Below the pieces are notes generated by a model that was not told the origin of the DNA, ran no database searches, and saw only the letters and a program-made list of their open reading frames with translations. From assembly GCA_037039685.1 (NCBI GenBank), contig JAWNGF010000009.1, forward strand, positions 1,798,001-1,862,000: 64,000 nt of DNA. Reading direction: 5' to 3'. The DNA is from Ceratobasidium sp. AG-K. Taxonomy: Eukaryota > Basidiomycota > Agaricomycetes > Cantharellales > Ceratobasidiaceae. The position numbers and the translations under genes are program-made. This document shows positions 44,501 through 53,479 of the stretch, one piece after another (the stretch's first letter is position 1; each line of letters opens with the position of its first letter).

Positions 44501-45047
44501 TTGGCTCAAAGAAGTCAACCCAGATATCACATGGTCACCTTTCCAAATCAATTGGAGAAACAACACTATACAAGGGAAAGCAGCGAGGGTTGATGGACTA
44601 CCAGACAAGCTCAAAGACTATGGTGATGTCTTTGATGAAGAACAATACACAAAACTACCAGAGCACCATGAATGGGACTGCACTATTGACCTCATAGAAG
44701 GAGCAGAACTACCCAAACCAAGAAAAGCATACCCACTTTCCCCAAGGGAAAGAGCAGCCTTGAAACAAATGATTGAAGAGGAAATGGCATCCAGAAGGAT
44801 CCAACCAAGCAAATCTCCAATTGCTGCAGGAACCTTCTTTGTAGAGAAAGCCCTTAAACAAGGACAAACCATACCAGATCTAAGGAGTGTAGTAGACTAC
44901 ACAGGAGTAAACACTATAACAAAGGCTGATCAATACCCCGTACCACTTCTAGAAGAACTTCTCAACATCTTCAAGAAAACAGGGGAAGAAATGATGCACA
45001 GGGGAAAGGAATCCCATGGCCAGATCAAAAGATGGCTTTCTATTTGA
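41570..45047 (+). pseudogene. Ty3/Gypsy remnant: gag, protease, start of RT
   Basis: Broken plus-strand retroelement (family 3). Gag fragments start near 41,700 (ELHARIHKVWANPP) and are clear at 42,939-43,605 (MPKPFDGTQGTAAETFLSLM; LYQNKSVSEYITDFQLLQ). A CCHC knuckle CIKCRKPGHMLQDC follows the MITE at about 43,980. The protease has LIDSGSTRNFMD (about 44,270), with a TAA at 44,385-44,387. The RT N-terminus (IQPSKSPIAAGTFFVEKAL; LRSVVDYTGVN) stops before the YxDD motif at about 45,035. The rest of pol and the 3' LTR are absent; the sequence runs into a short repeat and then the family 2 LTR. Confidence 0.8.
43606..43852. mobile_element. MITE inserted in gag
   Basis: 247 bp with TIRs starting CATCAGCAAAAACCCAC, flanked by TA on both sides (43,604-43,605 and 43,853-43,854). 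TA duplication suggests a Tc1/mariner-type mobiliser. The inside is rich in ATTTGGAGTG repeats. Confidence 0.75.
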
Positions 45048-45167
45048 AATATGACTAATCAATGAAAATTTATCCAAAAACCGCAATATCCATATTTGGG
45101 CAATTTTGACATGATGGTGAACCTGGTGATTGAGCTGATTTAGAGTGATTTGGAGTGATTTGGAGTG
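45048..45167. other. short repeat next to family 2 LTR
   Basis: Contains GATTTAGAGTGATTTGGAGTG followed by another GATTTGGAGTG, like the inside of the MITE at 43,606. It may be a second MITE piece cut by the LTR. Confidence 0.4.
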
Positions 45168-45623
45168 TGTCGTAAGCTTCTTCTTGATGGCTATGAGACA
45201 AGCCGTGATGAAGAGTGGATGGCACTAAGACCTAAGTGACCTCTTGAACCGCAACACACTTAAGTGTCTGTAGGCTCTTGAGGGTAGGAGTGGTTCAAAG
45301 TGTCACTCAAAGGGGATGTTTGACAAGACAAAACAAGCTGGGGTTACCAGGCTTGTTGGTCCTCTACATATATTCACAAAGTGGCTGAGTCATACAAGGC
45401 GCAGCCACATGAGTCATACAAGCAAGCCAGTCAGGAGTGTCCATATGAGTCATGCTGTATGAACAGACATGACTCGTACAAAGCACAGCCGCGTTACACA
45501 ATGTAACAGAATAACCACAAGAAGGTGGCAACGTGGCAAACAAGAAACAGAAACACAACACAGAGAAGGAAATAGGCGGGCGAGACAACAGGCGAGTCCG
45601 ATGGAGGGAGCTGGCTCACAACA
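45168..45623 (-). repeat. 3' LTR of family 2
   Basis: 456 bp, same orientation as 58,888-59,343 with roughly ten differences by eye. A polypurine tract (complement of TTACTCCCCCC at 45,624-45,634) abuts it on the internal side. Confidence 0.92.
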
Positions 45624-45665
45624 TTACTCCCCCCTAAGAGTCCGTCTAGGGGACCTGGATGGGCT

Positions 45666-46276
45666 CTACTGGATCTTGCAATCTTTGCTTTTTGCGAGCA
45701 AGTGCTCTTCCAGACCCTCGTCCGCCTCAATGGTCAAATCAATGGGATTGAACACAGTGTTACCTGGTTTGTCCGAGAATTGTTCCCATTCTTCCCATGT
45801 CTCCTCCTTTGTCCAGTCCGCCTTGGACCAGTCCACAACCCTCTTCTGCGCCTCCACAAACTCCTTATCCCATTGTCGCACATCCGGCTCTGCCTCCTTC
45901 CATGCTGACACATCTGCCTCCTCCCACTTCCACCAGTTCAGTGCCCATTCAAACTTTTCCTTCTGGTATCTTCCCCTCTCCAACTTCCATTCGCTCAGGT
46001 CCCTTTTGTAGTTGGCGTCCCAGGCATCATTCCACCTAGGTCGGAGCATTGGTTGTCTTCCATCATAACCTGGTACCCACTCGCTTGAGTATGCCCCCTC
46101 TTGTCCCCATTCAACGACTCCGAGCATGTGGGTGGAGAGGAGGATGACCTCCGAGACCTGGAACGCAGCACATCCTTGCCAGACAAAGATGTCCTTTTGT
46201 TGGAGTTGCATCCTTGTTGGCCATTTTTTTCCCACCCATTGGAACTCCCCCAAGTCTGAGTGGAGTATGTCGTCAG
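45666..46276 (-). CDS. family 2 extra ORF, 3' part
   Basis: Continuation of the ORF begun at 53,381. Blocks include GEFQWVGKKWPTRMQLQQKD, IFVWQGCAAFQV, RWNDAWDANYKRDLSEWKLE, KFEWALNWWKWEEADVSAWK and WTKEETWEEWEQFSDKPGN. It is strikingly rich in Trp, Glu and Lys, with no signal peptide, no cysteine cluster and no motif I know. It ends 43 bp before the 3' LTR. It has no stop although pol has several, so it is either younger in decay or under selection. Confidence 0.6.
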
Positions 46277-46691
46277 TGTCATGAGCTGACTAAGCTCAGA
46301 CATTTTATTCTGATTTTATATCTTTTTTTCCGAACACTTTCCTTTTTTGGTACAATTGTCCTCTGGCGCTTAACTTGTGTCATGTGATGTATTTGTCCTT
46401 TCATTTGATATTGGTGATGCTTCCGGAACTTCCAGAATGTCAAGTCATGTCTCTTATCTCGCTTATCATCGGTTGTACTCGGCTTTCCCACACTGATAGA
46501 TGATGACGTGGCACTGATCCCTCATGTATATAAACCCAGAGGTCAAGCCGGTTAACGACAAGGCTTGACCTCCTCTCCACTAGGACTTGCCCAATTAAAT
46601 CCTCTTACTTATCACCACTCCTTGGGTTCAAAGACTTGTCTAAGTCGAACCCCTTAACCTTATATATACCTAATTGACCCAAGTCGGGACA
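46277..46691 (+). repeat. 5' LTR of family 1
   Basis: 415 bp, TGTCATGAGC to AAGTCGGGACA. It contains a hairpin of AGGTCAAGCC and GGCTTGACCT around 46,540-46,571. Confidence 0.95.
46527..46534 (+). promoter_or_regulatory. TATA box of family 1
   Basis: TATATAAA. The predicted mRNA start is 33 nt downstream at 46,560, from the PBS match; the spacing is the same as in family 2. Confidence 0.65.
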
Positions 46692-46705
46692 TTAGGTCAA
46701 GCCTT
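46692..46705 (+). promoter_or_regulatory. self-priming primer-binding site, family 1
   Basis: After TT, AGGTCAAGCCTT (46,694-46,705) is perfectly complementary over 12 bp to AAGGCTTGACCT at 46,560-46,571 in the LTR. This places the primer at the expected 5' end of the transcript, as in Tf1/sushi-type elements. Confidence 0.7.
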
Positions 46706-47174
46706 CTAAAGCATCGGCCATAAGCCCCTGCTCTTCCACCAAGTAGATAGAACGTACACGGGAAAACGGGCATAGTACAACGAACGAAGAGCTATACTTG
46801 ATATAGACCAGTAGTTCCATGTTGCTATACGCTGTCAGTGAACCCAATCGTTATGCTCTTTCGGGTCATAGCGGCTTTAGTCAGCTAAATACATCCTTAC
46901 TCTGTTATACACTGTCGCTATCACGCCCGCCCAAGGCTGTTGATAACTGATAAGATCAGATAAGGAGTATATAAAGCAAAAGCTTAGCGTCTAGCACCCT
47001 TCACATCCAAATCAACATCTCGAGGAAGCCAGATCCTCTCAAGCAAAAACTGGAAAGTGGTCGGAGCACCACCCAAGTTAACACTCTCATCCATCAAGAA
47101 CCACATCAACTTGTCGTTTCCATCAGTACGCACTAAAAAGGAACTAATTAGTAACTAACTAATTAACCTTAAAA

Positions 47175-47789
47175 GTGTTCCCCGCATTTTTTAGCCTCTG
47201 CGAAGCAGTCTTTAGACTAAAGGACTTCGTACTTGATCTAGACACCAAAGTCGACGAATTAAACAGTCGAATTGAAGTGCTAGAAGAAGATCAAGTTGAA
47301 CAAGCAGAGGATTTAAGGGTCGAACGTACCAGAAACGACGAAAACCACAATCAACTCGAAGCCGATTATCAATCCCTCCATTCAAGGCTCGAGTTCATCG
47401 AAATTAACCTTGACAATACAAACAAGCAACAAGCCGATCAAGATTGTGTCCAAAGCATAAATTTGGCGGACACTAATATCGAAGTCGAGCGATTGCAAGA
47501 ACAAACCCGTGTCTTGATTGAGAACTGCGACCAACTTATAAAAATCCAAGAAAAACACACTCGAAAGGTCGAAAATCTCATCAACAACAACAAACGTCAG
47601 TGGCGCACTATCGAAACCCTTAAAGACAAAATCAAGGGCAAATACTGTCATCTTGCAGCAGAAGTGCGTATTCCTATTAACCAGGATTACCGCCTTCTAA
47701 ATCACCTTAATTCTATCACACCCAATCCTTTTCAGTGGGACCAAGACCTCGACTCACACAGGAACAACACAGGGAACAACTTAGACTAG
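47175..47789 (+). CDS. family 1 leader ORF a (coiled coil)
   Basis: 204-codon open frame before gag. It has no ATG near its start (the frame opens at a GTG), so it may be an exon, use a non-ATG start or be a relic. It encodes a strong coiled coil (LDLDTKVDELNSRIEVLEED; RLEFIEINLDNTNKQQADQD; VERLQEQTRVLIENCDQLIK). Its 3' end overlaps leader ORF b in another frame. Confidence 0.5.
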   Translation: MFPAFFSLCEAVFRLKDFVLDLDTKVDELNSRIEVLEEDQVEQAEDLRVERTRNDENHNQLEADYQSLHSRLEFIEINLDNTNKQQADQDCVQSINLADTNIEVERLQEQTRVLIENCDQLIKIQEKHTRKVENLINNNKRQWRTIETLKDKIKGKYCHLAAEVRIPINQDYRLLNHLNSITPNPFQWDQDLDSHRNNTGNNLD

Positions 47790-47986
47790 AGTCCCTAAAA
47801 CTCTTTATTGAAGACGTTCATCGTAACTACATATACGAACAGTACGACGAACTAGGAGTTATCAACGCGTTGTTTCTGGAGGACGAAAACCTTGAACTGA
47901 TATTTTTGAGGAGTTTGCGCATTATTAAAGATAGAAGGGTTCGGAGAAGAATTCGTAACATTTTGTACGGCCTTGGATCTCAATAA
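47735..47986 (+). CDS. family 1 leader ORF b
   Basis: 83-codon frame, Arg/Glu/Leu-rich (LKLFIEDVHRNYIYEQYDEL; LRSLRIIKDRRVRRRIRNIL), opening without ATG. It is in the same frame as gag and separated from the gag ATG by TAA (47,984-47,986) and eight sense codons, so a readthrough product with gag is formally possible. Confidence 0.4.
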   Translation: MGPRPRLTQEQHREQLRLESLKLFIEDVHRNYIYEQYDELGVINALFLEDENLELIFLRSLRIIKDRRVRRRIRNILYGLGSQ

Positions 47987-48010
47987 ATCTACCTTTTTCC
48001 CCGCTCCAAT

Positions 48011-49363
48011 ATGTCGAGAGCCCCATCACCCGGTCAAGGGGGATTTACCCAAATTTCAGCAACATCTGGACCCGATGTAGTTGCACAGGCAATCAATGCC
48101 TTAATAGACGAAGTGCGAAAAATTAACGGTCACATTAATGCCTTAAATGGCATCACCTCTACCCTAGAATTAGGAATCGACAATAACATTGCAGATATTC
48201 ATGCAATTCAAAATCAAACCGCACAAATTGCACCCCTTCACCAATTAATGAATGCGGTATCTCAGTCACTCGCAAACATGGGTGCAACACCCTCTACCAC
48301 CGCGTCAACAACCACCCCAGGATACAAACTTAAGATGCATCCCCCAGAGGAATTCTCTGGAGATGTAGATAAGTTCGATGAGTTTAAGTCGCAATGTACT
48401 CTGTACATAAACCACACATCCCCACAAGCAACCACAGAACAAAAAATCACTTATATCATGGGCTATTGCAAGGGGCCTGCCTATGTATGGATGCAACCTG
48501 GAATTGATGTGGACACGGCAAGGAGGGGAGCAACCACTTGGCTACACGACATGGATGAATTCTGGAACGAAATGCAAGCTAGGTTCGGCGATGTTCACAA
48601 AATCGACCGATATAGACAATTATACAAGAAGTTGATCCAGAAGAACTCTGTCCAAGATTATCTACGAGACTTTGTCACTTATTCATCGGTACTTGGATAC
48701 ACTGATCGAGTACTTCGTGATGATTTCTATGACGGTCTTAAGGATGAAATCAAGATGGCCATGGTGTCACAGAACTTTAAACCCCACGAAGCAACAAGAA
48801 CATTCAATCAAGTTCGCAAAAGAGCCCTGGAAATTGACTCTACAATGAATGCCATTAATGCACCAAAGAAGTCACAAGGCCCACAAACCAGTACCTCCAA
48901 ACAAACCACTGCCAAGACAACCCCAAGCGTTGCAAACACCTCACTAGGTCAAAGATTCAACGTAAACGACCGTGTCTTTATGTCAAAGCCTACAGGGGGA
49001 GTGCAATAAGGCAAAATCTCAAACATTACCAGAAACGCCAAGGGCCGCCCAGTACCACAGATCTCCTGGGACGATGGGACAAAAGGAAATGTTCCTTTTG
49101 GAGCAATTCAAAAAGACACTCGAACCAGTACCTTCAACGCTCCAATTGTTCAAACACCCAAATCGTCCACTCCTGCTAAAGACCCCAACGCAATGGATCT
49201 GGATGGGAAAGGAAAAGGACCAATGATTTGCTTCACCTGCGGTGGCAAGGGACACTCAGCAAGAGTCTGTCCTTCTAAAAACACAGCCTCAGGGTTTGAA
49301 GCTCAGATTGAAGAAATCTCTTCAGACATCAAATCGGGAAAAGACATCACCGAGGCTTATTAA
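48011..49363 (+). CDS. family 1 gag with an in-frame TAA
   Basis: ATG 48,011. The Gag core (MHPPEEFSGDVDKFDEFKSQ; EMQARFGDVHKIDRYRQLYK; SVQDYLRDFVTYSSVLGY) is followed by a TAA at 49,007-49,009 after GGVQ. The same frame goes on through PQISWDDGTKGNVPFGAI to a CCHC knuckle CFTCGGKGHSARVC and a stop at 49,361-49,363. So either the stop is a mutation that cuts off the nucleocapsid, or it is leaky. In this copy the element is otherwise young and pol is intact. Confidence 0.8.
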
Positions 49364-49398
49364 GGAGCCAAGTACTCGGTGATATATTAGCTAGTAAT

Positions 49399-52300
49399 AT
49401 GGATGAACTAGAAATCATGTCAATATCAAATGAAAACCAATTATACCTTGATTTCACCGCTCATCCACTAGCTACGGCTCCTGATTCTAAGTCAGTTAAC
49501 AGATCGAAAAGATTCTCTGGACAAGCACTCCTCGACTGCGGTGCAACCTCCTGTTTCATCAACCCTTCCCTAGCAAAAGAGGCAAACCTTCCCCTTTTTC
49601 AGCACAAAAAACCAAAGACTCTGCGAGTTATAGACGGACGGGAAGTCTCATCTGGAAAAGTCACCCACTATACAAAATTTAGGCTTGTCATGGGAACACA
49701 TTCCAGCGAAATAGAATGTCATGTCACAAACATTGGAAGACACCCTATCGTACTCGGGATGTCATGGCTCAAAAAACATAACCCACAAATTAATTGGAAA
49801 AACAGGACAATTGCATACACAAGCAACTTCTGCTCAGAAAACTGCCTAGAAGTCCCGTCTACACTCCAAATTGCAGCTGAAACTACATTACCAGAGGAAT
49901 ACAAAGAGTTTGCAGATGTATTCGACGAATCCAGGTTAGAAGAACTGCCACCTCACAGGCCAACGGACATTACGCTCGATCTCCTACCAGAAGCTAAACT
50001 AAAGCACGGCCCTATCTACAAAACGTCCCCAGCTGAAGACAAGGAAATGAAGAAAGTACTAGAAACCCTAATCCGAAGGGGACACATTCAGATTTCTAAG
50101 TCTCCTTTGGCTTCCCCGGTTCTGTTTGTCAAAAAACCACATCCAGAAGATCCAAACAACCCAGAATTACGCTTTTGCGTTGACTACAGATATGTGAATT
50201 CGCTATGCAAATTCAACACGAGCGGAATACCTCTATTGGACCAATGGTTAAGGGCCCTGGAAGGATTTGTCATCGGCACCACTCTAGACTTGGCACAAGG
50301 ATTCCATCAAACCCGAATAGCAGCAGGCCATGAATGGAAAACAGCATTCAAAACTCAATACGGCATGTACGAATGGAAAGTCATGCCCTTCGGTCTCAAG
50401 AACGCCCCATCAAGCTTCCAGTCCCTAATGAACTCCATATTCAGGGACATTATGGGGGTTTTCGTACTCGTATACATTGATGATATCTTTGTTTTTTCCA
50501 AACGAGTAGAAGATCATCCAGGACACGTGAAAGAGGTGCTAAGAAGACTAAGGGAACACAAGCTGATCGCGAAATTGAAAAAATGCAAATTCCACCAGAC
50601 CAAACTGGACTGGGTAGGATTGGTCATTTCCAATAAAGGAATCGAAACGGATCAGGAAAAGGTCACGGCGGCTATGAACTGGAAAGCTCCCAAAAACGTC
50701 AAACAAGTTCAAGAATTCCTAGGATTCGTCAATTTCTATCGAAGATTCATTCAAGACTTTGCCGGCAAAGCCAGACCTCTGTACAACCTACTTAAGAAGG
50801 ATCAAAAGTGGCAGTGGACAAGCAAAGAACAAGAGGCCATGAATGCGCTAAAAGAAGCTCTTAAAGTGGCACCTGTAATGATGCAACCCGATCAGAATAA
50901 GGAATTTTTCCTCGAAACAGACGCGTCGGGATTTGCTACAGGAGCAGTTCTATCTCAGAAGGATGAAGAAGGGAAACTACACCCTGTAGCTTTTCTTTCT
51001 AAATCACTAAATCCGGCTGAGCGAAACTATGACATTTTTGACAAAGAACTATTGGCAATAATTAGAGCTTTCAAAGAATGGCGGCACCTACTTCAAGGCA
51101 CAGAAAAAGCTGTTCAAGTAATAACAGATCACAAAAATTTGGAATACTTCTCATCATCCAAGCAATTGAATCAACGCCAAATCCGCTGGATGAATTTCTT
51201 GGTAGACTTCAACTTCCAAATCTTGTACAGACCAGGAAGCCAAAACAAAAAAGCAGACATTCTCTCAAGGCAATACGACCTAGAACCTTTGGGGGGGGTA
51301 GAGAACCAAGTTCTCCTCAAACCAGACATTTTTATTTCGGCTATCACCCCTGACCAGGAAATTAACGATCTAATCAGAGAAGCAATCCTTGAAGATCCCA
51401 GATTAGAGGAAGCCCACAATAAGCTGAGAAACGGAGAAAAAGTCAAAGATTGGGAATACAGAGAAGGACTCCTAATGTTCAAAGGAAAGATCTTTGTCCC
51501 TAAGGATGAAACTGTCAGAAACCTGATATTGGAATCGCGCCATGACAATATTTCAGCTGGGCATCCGGGACAAGCAAGAACATTGGAATTAGTTTCCAGA
51601 ACTTACTATTGGCCAACCATGAAGAAATTTGTCAATTCTTATGTGTCACACTGCGAAACATGCATTCGAGTTAAACCATCGAACCAACTCCCCACAGGAT
51701 TACTGCGTCCTCTACATATTCCTGAGAGACCTTGGGAAGAGATCTCCTATGACATGATTGTAGGGCTCCCAGAATCAGAAGGATATGACGCAATCTTAAC
51801 AGTAGTAGATCGGTTCTCCAAGATGGCACACTATCTCCCTTGCAAATCAACGGCCACAGCAGTAGACATAGCCAATATTTTTGTCGCAAACATTTGGAAA
51901 CTTCACGGCACTCCAAAGGCAACAGTCTTGGATAGAGGATCCACTTTCAACTCAAAGTTCATTAGGCATCTATACAAACGGTTAGACGTAAAACCTACCT
52001 TCAGCACAGCGTACCATCCAAGGACAGACGGACAGTCAGAACGAGCAAACCAAGTGGTTGAAATCTTTATCAGGGCATTTGTCAACCATAGGCAAAACGA
52101 CTGGGTGGCCCTGCTCCCTATGGCAGAATTTGCGTACAACAATGGAATCCAAGCATCCACTGGCAAAACCCCTTTCCAAATCTGCCAGGGTTTTAACCCT
52201 AGAATGAACATCGGGGAAGAATCAGACTATACTGTTCCTGAAGCTGATGCCCATGCGGAATTCCTGCTGAAAGGATACGACGAAGTCAAAGCCGCCCTCA

Positions 52301-52797
52301 TCCTAGCAAATCAGTCCTACAAACACTACTTTGATAAAGGAGCCAAAGAACCAGAAGAGATGAACCCTGGAGATAAAGTCTGGCTTAATCATCAAAACAT
52401 ATCCACAGACAGACCTTCAGTAAAACTCTCTCACAAAGTTTTAGGCCCTTACAAGGTACTGGAAAAAGTAGGGACTCACGCTTTTAGACTGGAGTTACCA
52501 AAATCGATGAGAGTTCATCCTGTCTTCCATGTCATGCTGCTCAAGAAATTCCACTCTGATCCCCACGGCCGCGAACCTGCTCAACCACCCCCTATTGTCA
52601 CACAGGATGGAGAAGAAGAATGGGAGGTTGAAGAGATCCTTAATTCCAAGAAAATCCGTCGCCAACTCCACTATTATGTTAAGTGGAAAGGGTACTCTCA
52701 TGCAGACAACTCTTGGCAGTCAAAGGAAGATCTCAAGAACGCTCCTGAACTAGTTGATAAATTTCACAAACTCCACCCCACTGCGCCAGGCCCTTAG
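49399..52797 (+). CDS. family 1 pol polyprotein, intact (1132 aa)
   Basis: ATG 49,399, 35 nt after the gag frame stop and in a different frame. Domains in order: aspartic protease LLDCGATSCF (residues ~44-53); reverse transcriptase with FCVDYRYVN, MPFGLKNAPSSFQSLM and YIDDIFVFSK (from residue ~359); RNase H with FFLETDASGFATGAV (~503); integrase zinc domain HDNISAGHPGQARTLEL and CETCIRVK (~715-760); integrase core with VVDRFSK, VLDRGSTFNSK and YHPRTDGQSERANQ; and a C-terminal chromodomain EEWEVEEILNSKK with YYVKWKGYSHADNSW (~1072-1115). The chromodomain puts it in the chromovirus (Tf1/sushi-like) branch and suggests targeting to marked chromatin. All catalytic residues look present, so this is a potentially active enzyme set. 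Confidence 0.95.
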   Translation: MDELEIMSISNENQLYLDFTAHPLATAPDSKSVNRSKRFSGQALLDCGATSCFINPSLAKEANLPLFQHKKPKTLRVIDGREVSSGKVTHYTKFRLVMGTHSSEIECHVTNIGRHPIVLGMSWLKKHNPQINWKNRTIAYTSNFCSENCLEVPSTLQIAAETTLPEEYKEFADVFDESRLEELPPHRPTDITLDLLPEAKLKHGPIYKTSPAEDKEMKKVLETLIRRGHIQISKSPLASPVLFVKKPHPEDPNNPELRFCVDYRYVNSLCKFNTSGIPLLDQWLRALEGFVIGTTLDLAQGFHQTRIAAGHEWKTAFKTQYGMYEWKVMPFGLKNAPSSFQSLMNSIFRDIMGVFVLVYIDDIFVFSKRVEDHPGHVKEVLRRLREHKLIAKLKKCKFHQTKLDWVGLVISNKGIETDQEKVTAAMNWKAPKNVKQVQEFLGFVNFYRRFIQDFAGKARPLYNLLKKDQKWQWTSKEQEAMNALKEALKVAPVMMQPDQNKEFFLETDASGFATGAVLSQKDEEGKLHPVAFLSKSLNPAERNYDIFDKELLAIIRAFKEWRHLLQGTEKAVQVITDHKNLEYFSSSKQLNQRQIRWMNFLVDFNFQILYRPGSQNKKADILSRQYDLEPLGGVENQVLLKPDIFISAITPDQEINDLIREAILEDPRLEEAHNKLRNGEKVKDWEYREGLLMFKGKIFVPKDETVRNLILESRHDNISAGHPGQARTLELVSRTYYWPTMKKFVNSYVSHCETCIRVKPSNQLPTGLLRPLHIPERPWEEISYDMIVGLPESEGYDAILTVVDRFSKMAHYLPCKSTATAVDIANIFVANIWKLHGTPKATVLDRGSTFNSKFIRHLYKRLDVKPTFSTAYHPRTDGQSERANQVVEIFIRAFVNHRQNDWVALLPMAEFAYNNGIQASTGKTPFQICQGFNPRMNIGEESDYTVPEADAHAEFLLKGYDEVKAALILANQSYKHYFDKGAKEPEEMNPGDKVWLNHQNISTDRPSVKLSHKVLGPYKVLEKVGTHAFRLELPKSMRVHPVFHVMLLKKFHSDPHGREPAQPPPIVTQDGEEEWEVEEILNSKKIRRQLHYYVKWKGYSHADNSWQSKEDLKNAPELVDKFHKLHPTAPGP

Positions 52798-52807
52798 GAG
52801 GGGGTAA

Positions 52808-53222
52808 TGTCATGAGCTGACTAAGCTCAGACATTTTATTCTGATTTTATATCTTTTTTTCCGAACACTTTCCTTTTTTGGTACAATTGTCCTCTGGCGC
52901 TTAACTTGTGTCATGTGATGTATTTGTCCTTTCATTTGATATTGGTGATGCTTCCGGAACTTCCAGAATGTCAAGTCATGTCTCTTATCTCGCTTATCAT
53001 TGGTTGTACTCGGCTTTCCCACACTGATAGATGATGACGTGGCACTGATCCCTCATGTATATAAACCCAGAGGTCAAGCCGGTTAACGACAAGGCTTGAC
53101 CTCCTCTCCACTAGGACTTGCCCAATTAAATCCTCTTACTTATCACCACTCCTTGGGTTCAAAGACTTGTCTAAGTCGAACCCCTTAACCTTATATATAC
53201 CTAATTGACCCAAGTCGGGACA
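52808..53222 (+). repeat. 3' LTR of family 1
   Basis: 415 bp, identical to the 5' LTR apart from one visible base. The polypurine tract AGGAGGGGG precedes it. Confidence 0.95.
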
Positions 53223-53381
53223 GTCAGACACCCGGAACTGCAATCTGCCTGGGCTTTGCTGCAACCTCTTGAATACGTAGAGGGCCGCTCCTGAGTCCAA
53301 GATACATGCCATCTGTAAGGCTGGTCCCTCAAGGACGCGAATGAGGTTGTTGGAGATGGTGGAGCGGGTGACGGCGGGCAT
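53223..53381 (-). CDS. family 2 extra ORF, 5' part
   Basis: ATG at 53,381, downstream of pol. It encodes MPAVTRSTISNNLIRVLEGP, then a hydrophobic ALQMACILDSGAALYVF stretch, up to FRVSD, where the family 1 element interrupts it inside the target site GTCAG. If family 1 and one TSD copy are removed, the frame continues without a stop into 46,271-45,666, giving 765 nt or 254 aa. No family recognised. Confidence 0.6.
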
Positions 53382-53479
53382 TGTGAGTTGCAGTAAAGGT
53401 TAAGAGTGCAAAGGTTGTAGTTGGCGGATGATAAAGAGCAAGTTTTGCAGATGATGTTACTGATCGAGCCCCCCCTCAC

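Larger units (their letters stand above)
46277..53222 (+). mobile_element. Ty3/Gypsy chromovirus family 1, near-intact, nested
   Basis: 6,946-bp LTR retrotransposon inserted into the extra ORF of family 2 with target duplication GTCAG (46,272-46,276 and 53,223-53,227). LTRs are 415 bp each and I see one difference (C at about 46,472, T at the matching position near 53,003), so the insertion is young. Internal order: PBS, leader ORFs, gag, pol, polypurine tract (52,796-52,804). Confidence 0.95.

Noticed and set aside
42939..45047. Intact Gypsy element at 41-45 kb
   Set aside because: RT is cut before the YxDD motif, RNase H and integrase are absent, and gag holds a MITE.
45469..46011. 180-aa plus-strand gene over the family 2 LTR
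   Set aside because: It is the shadow of the minus-strand extra ORF and crosses an LTR border.
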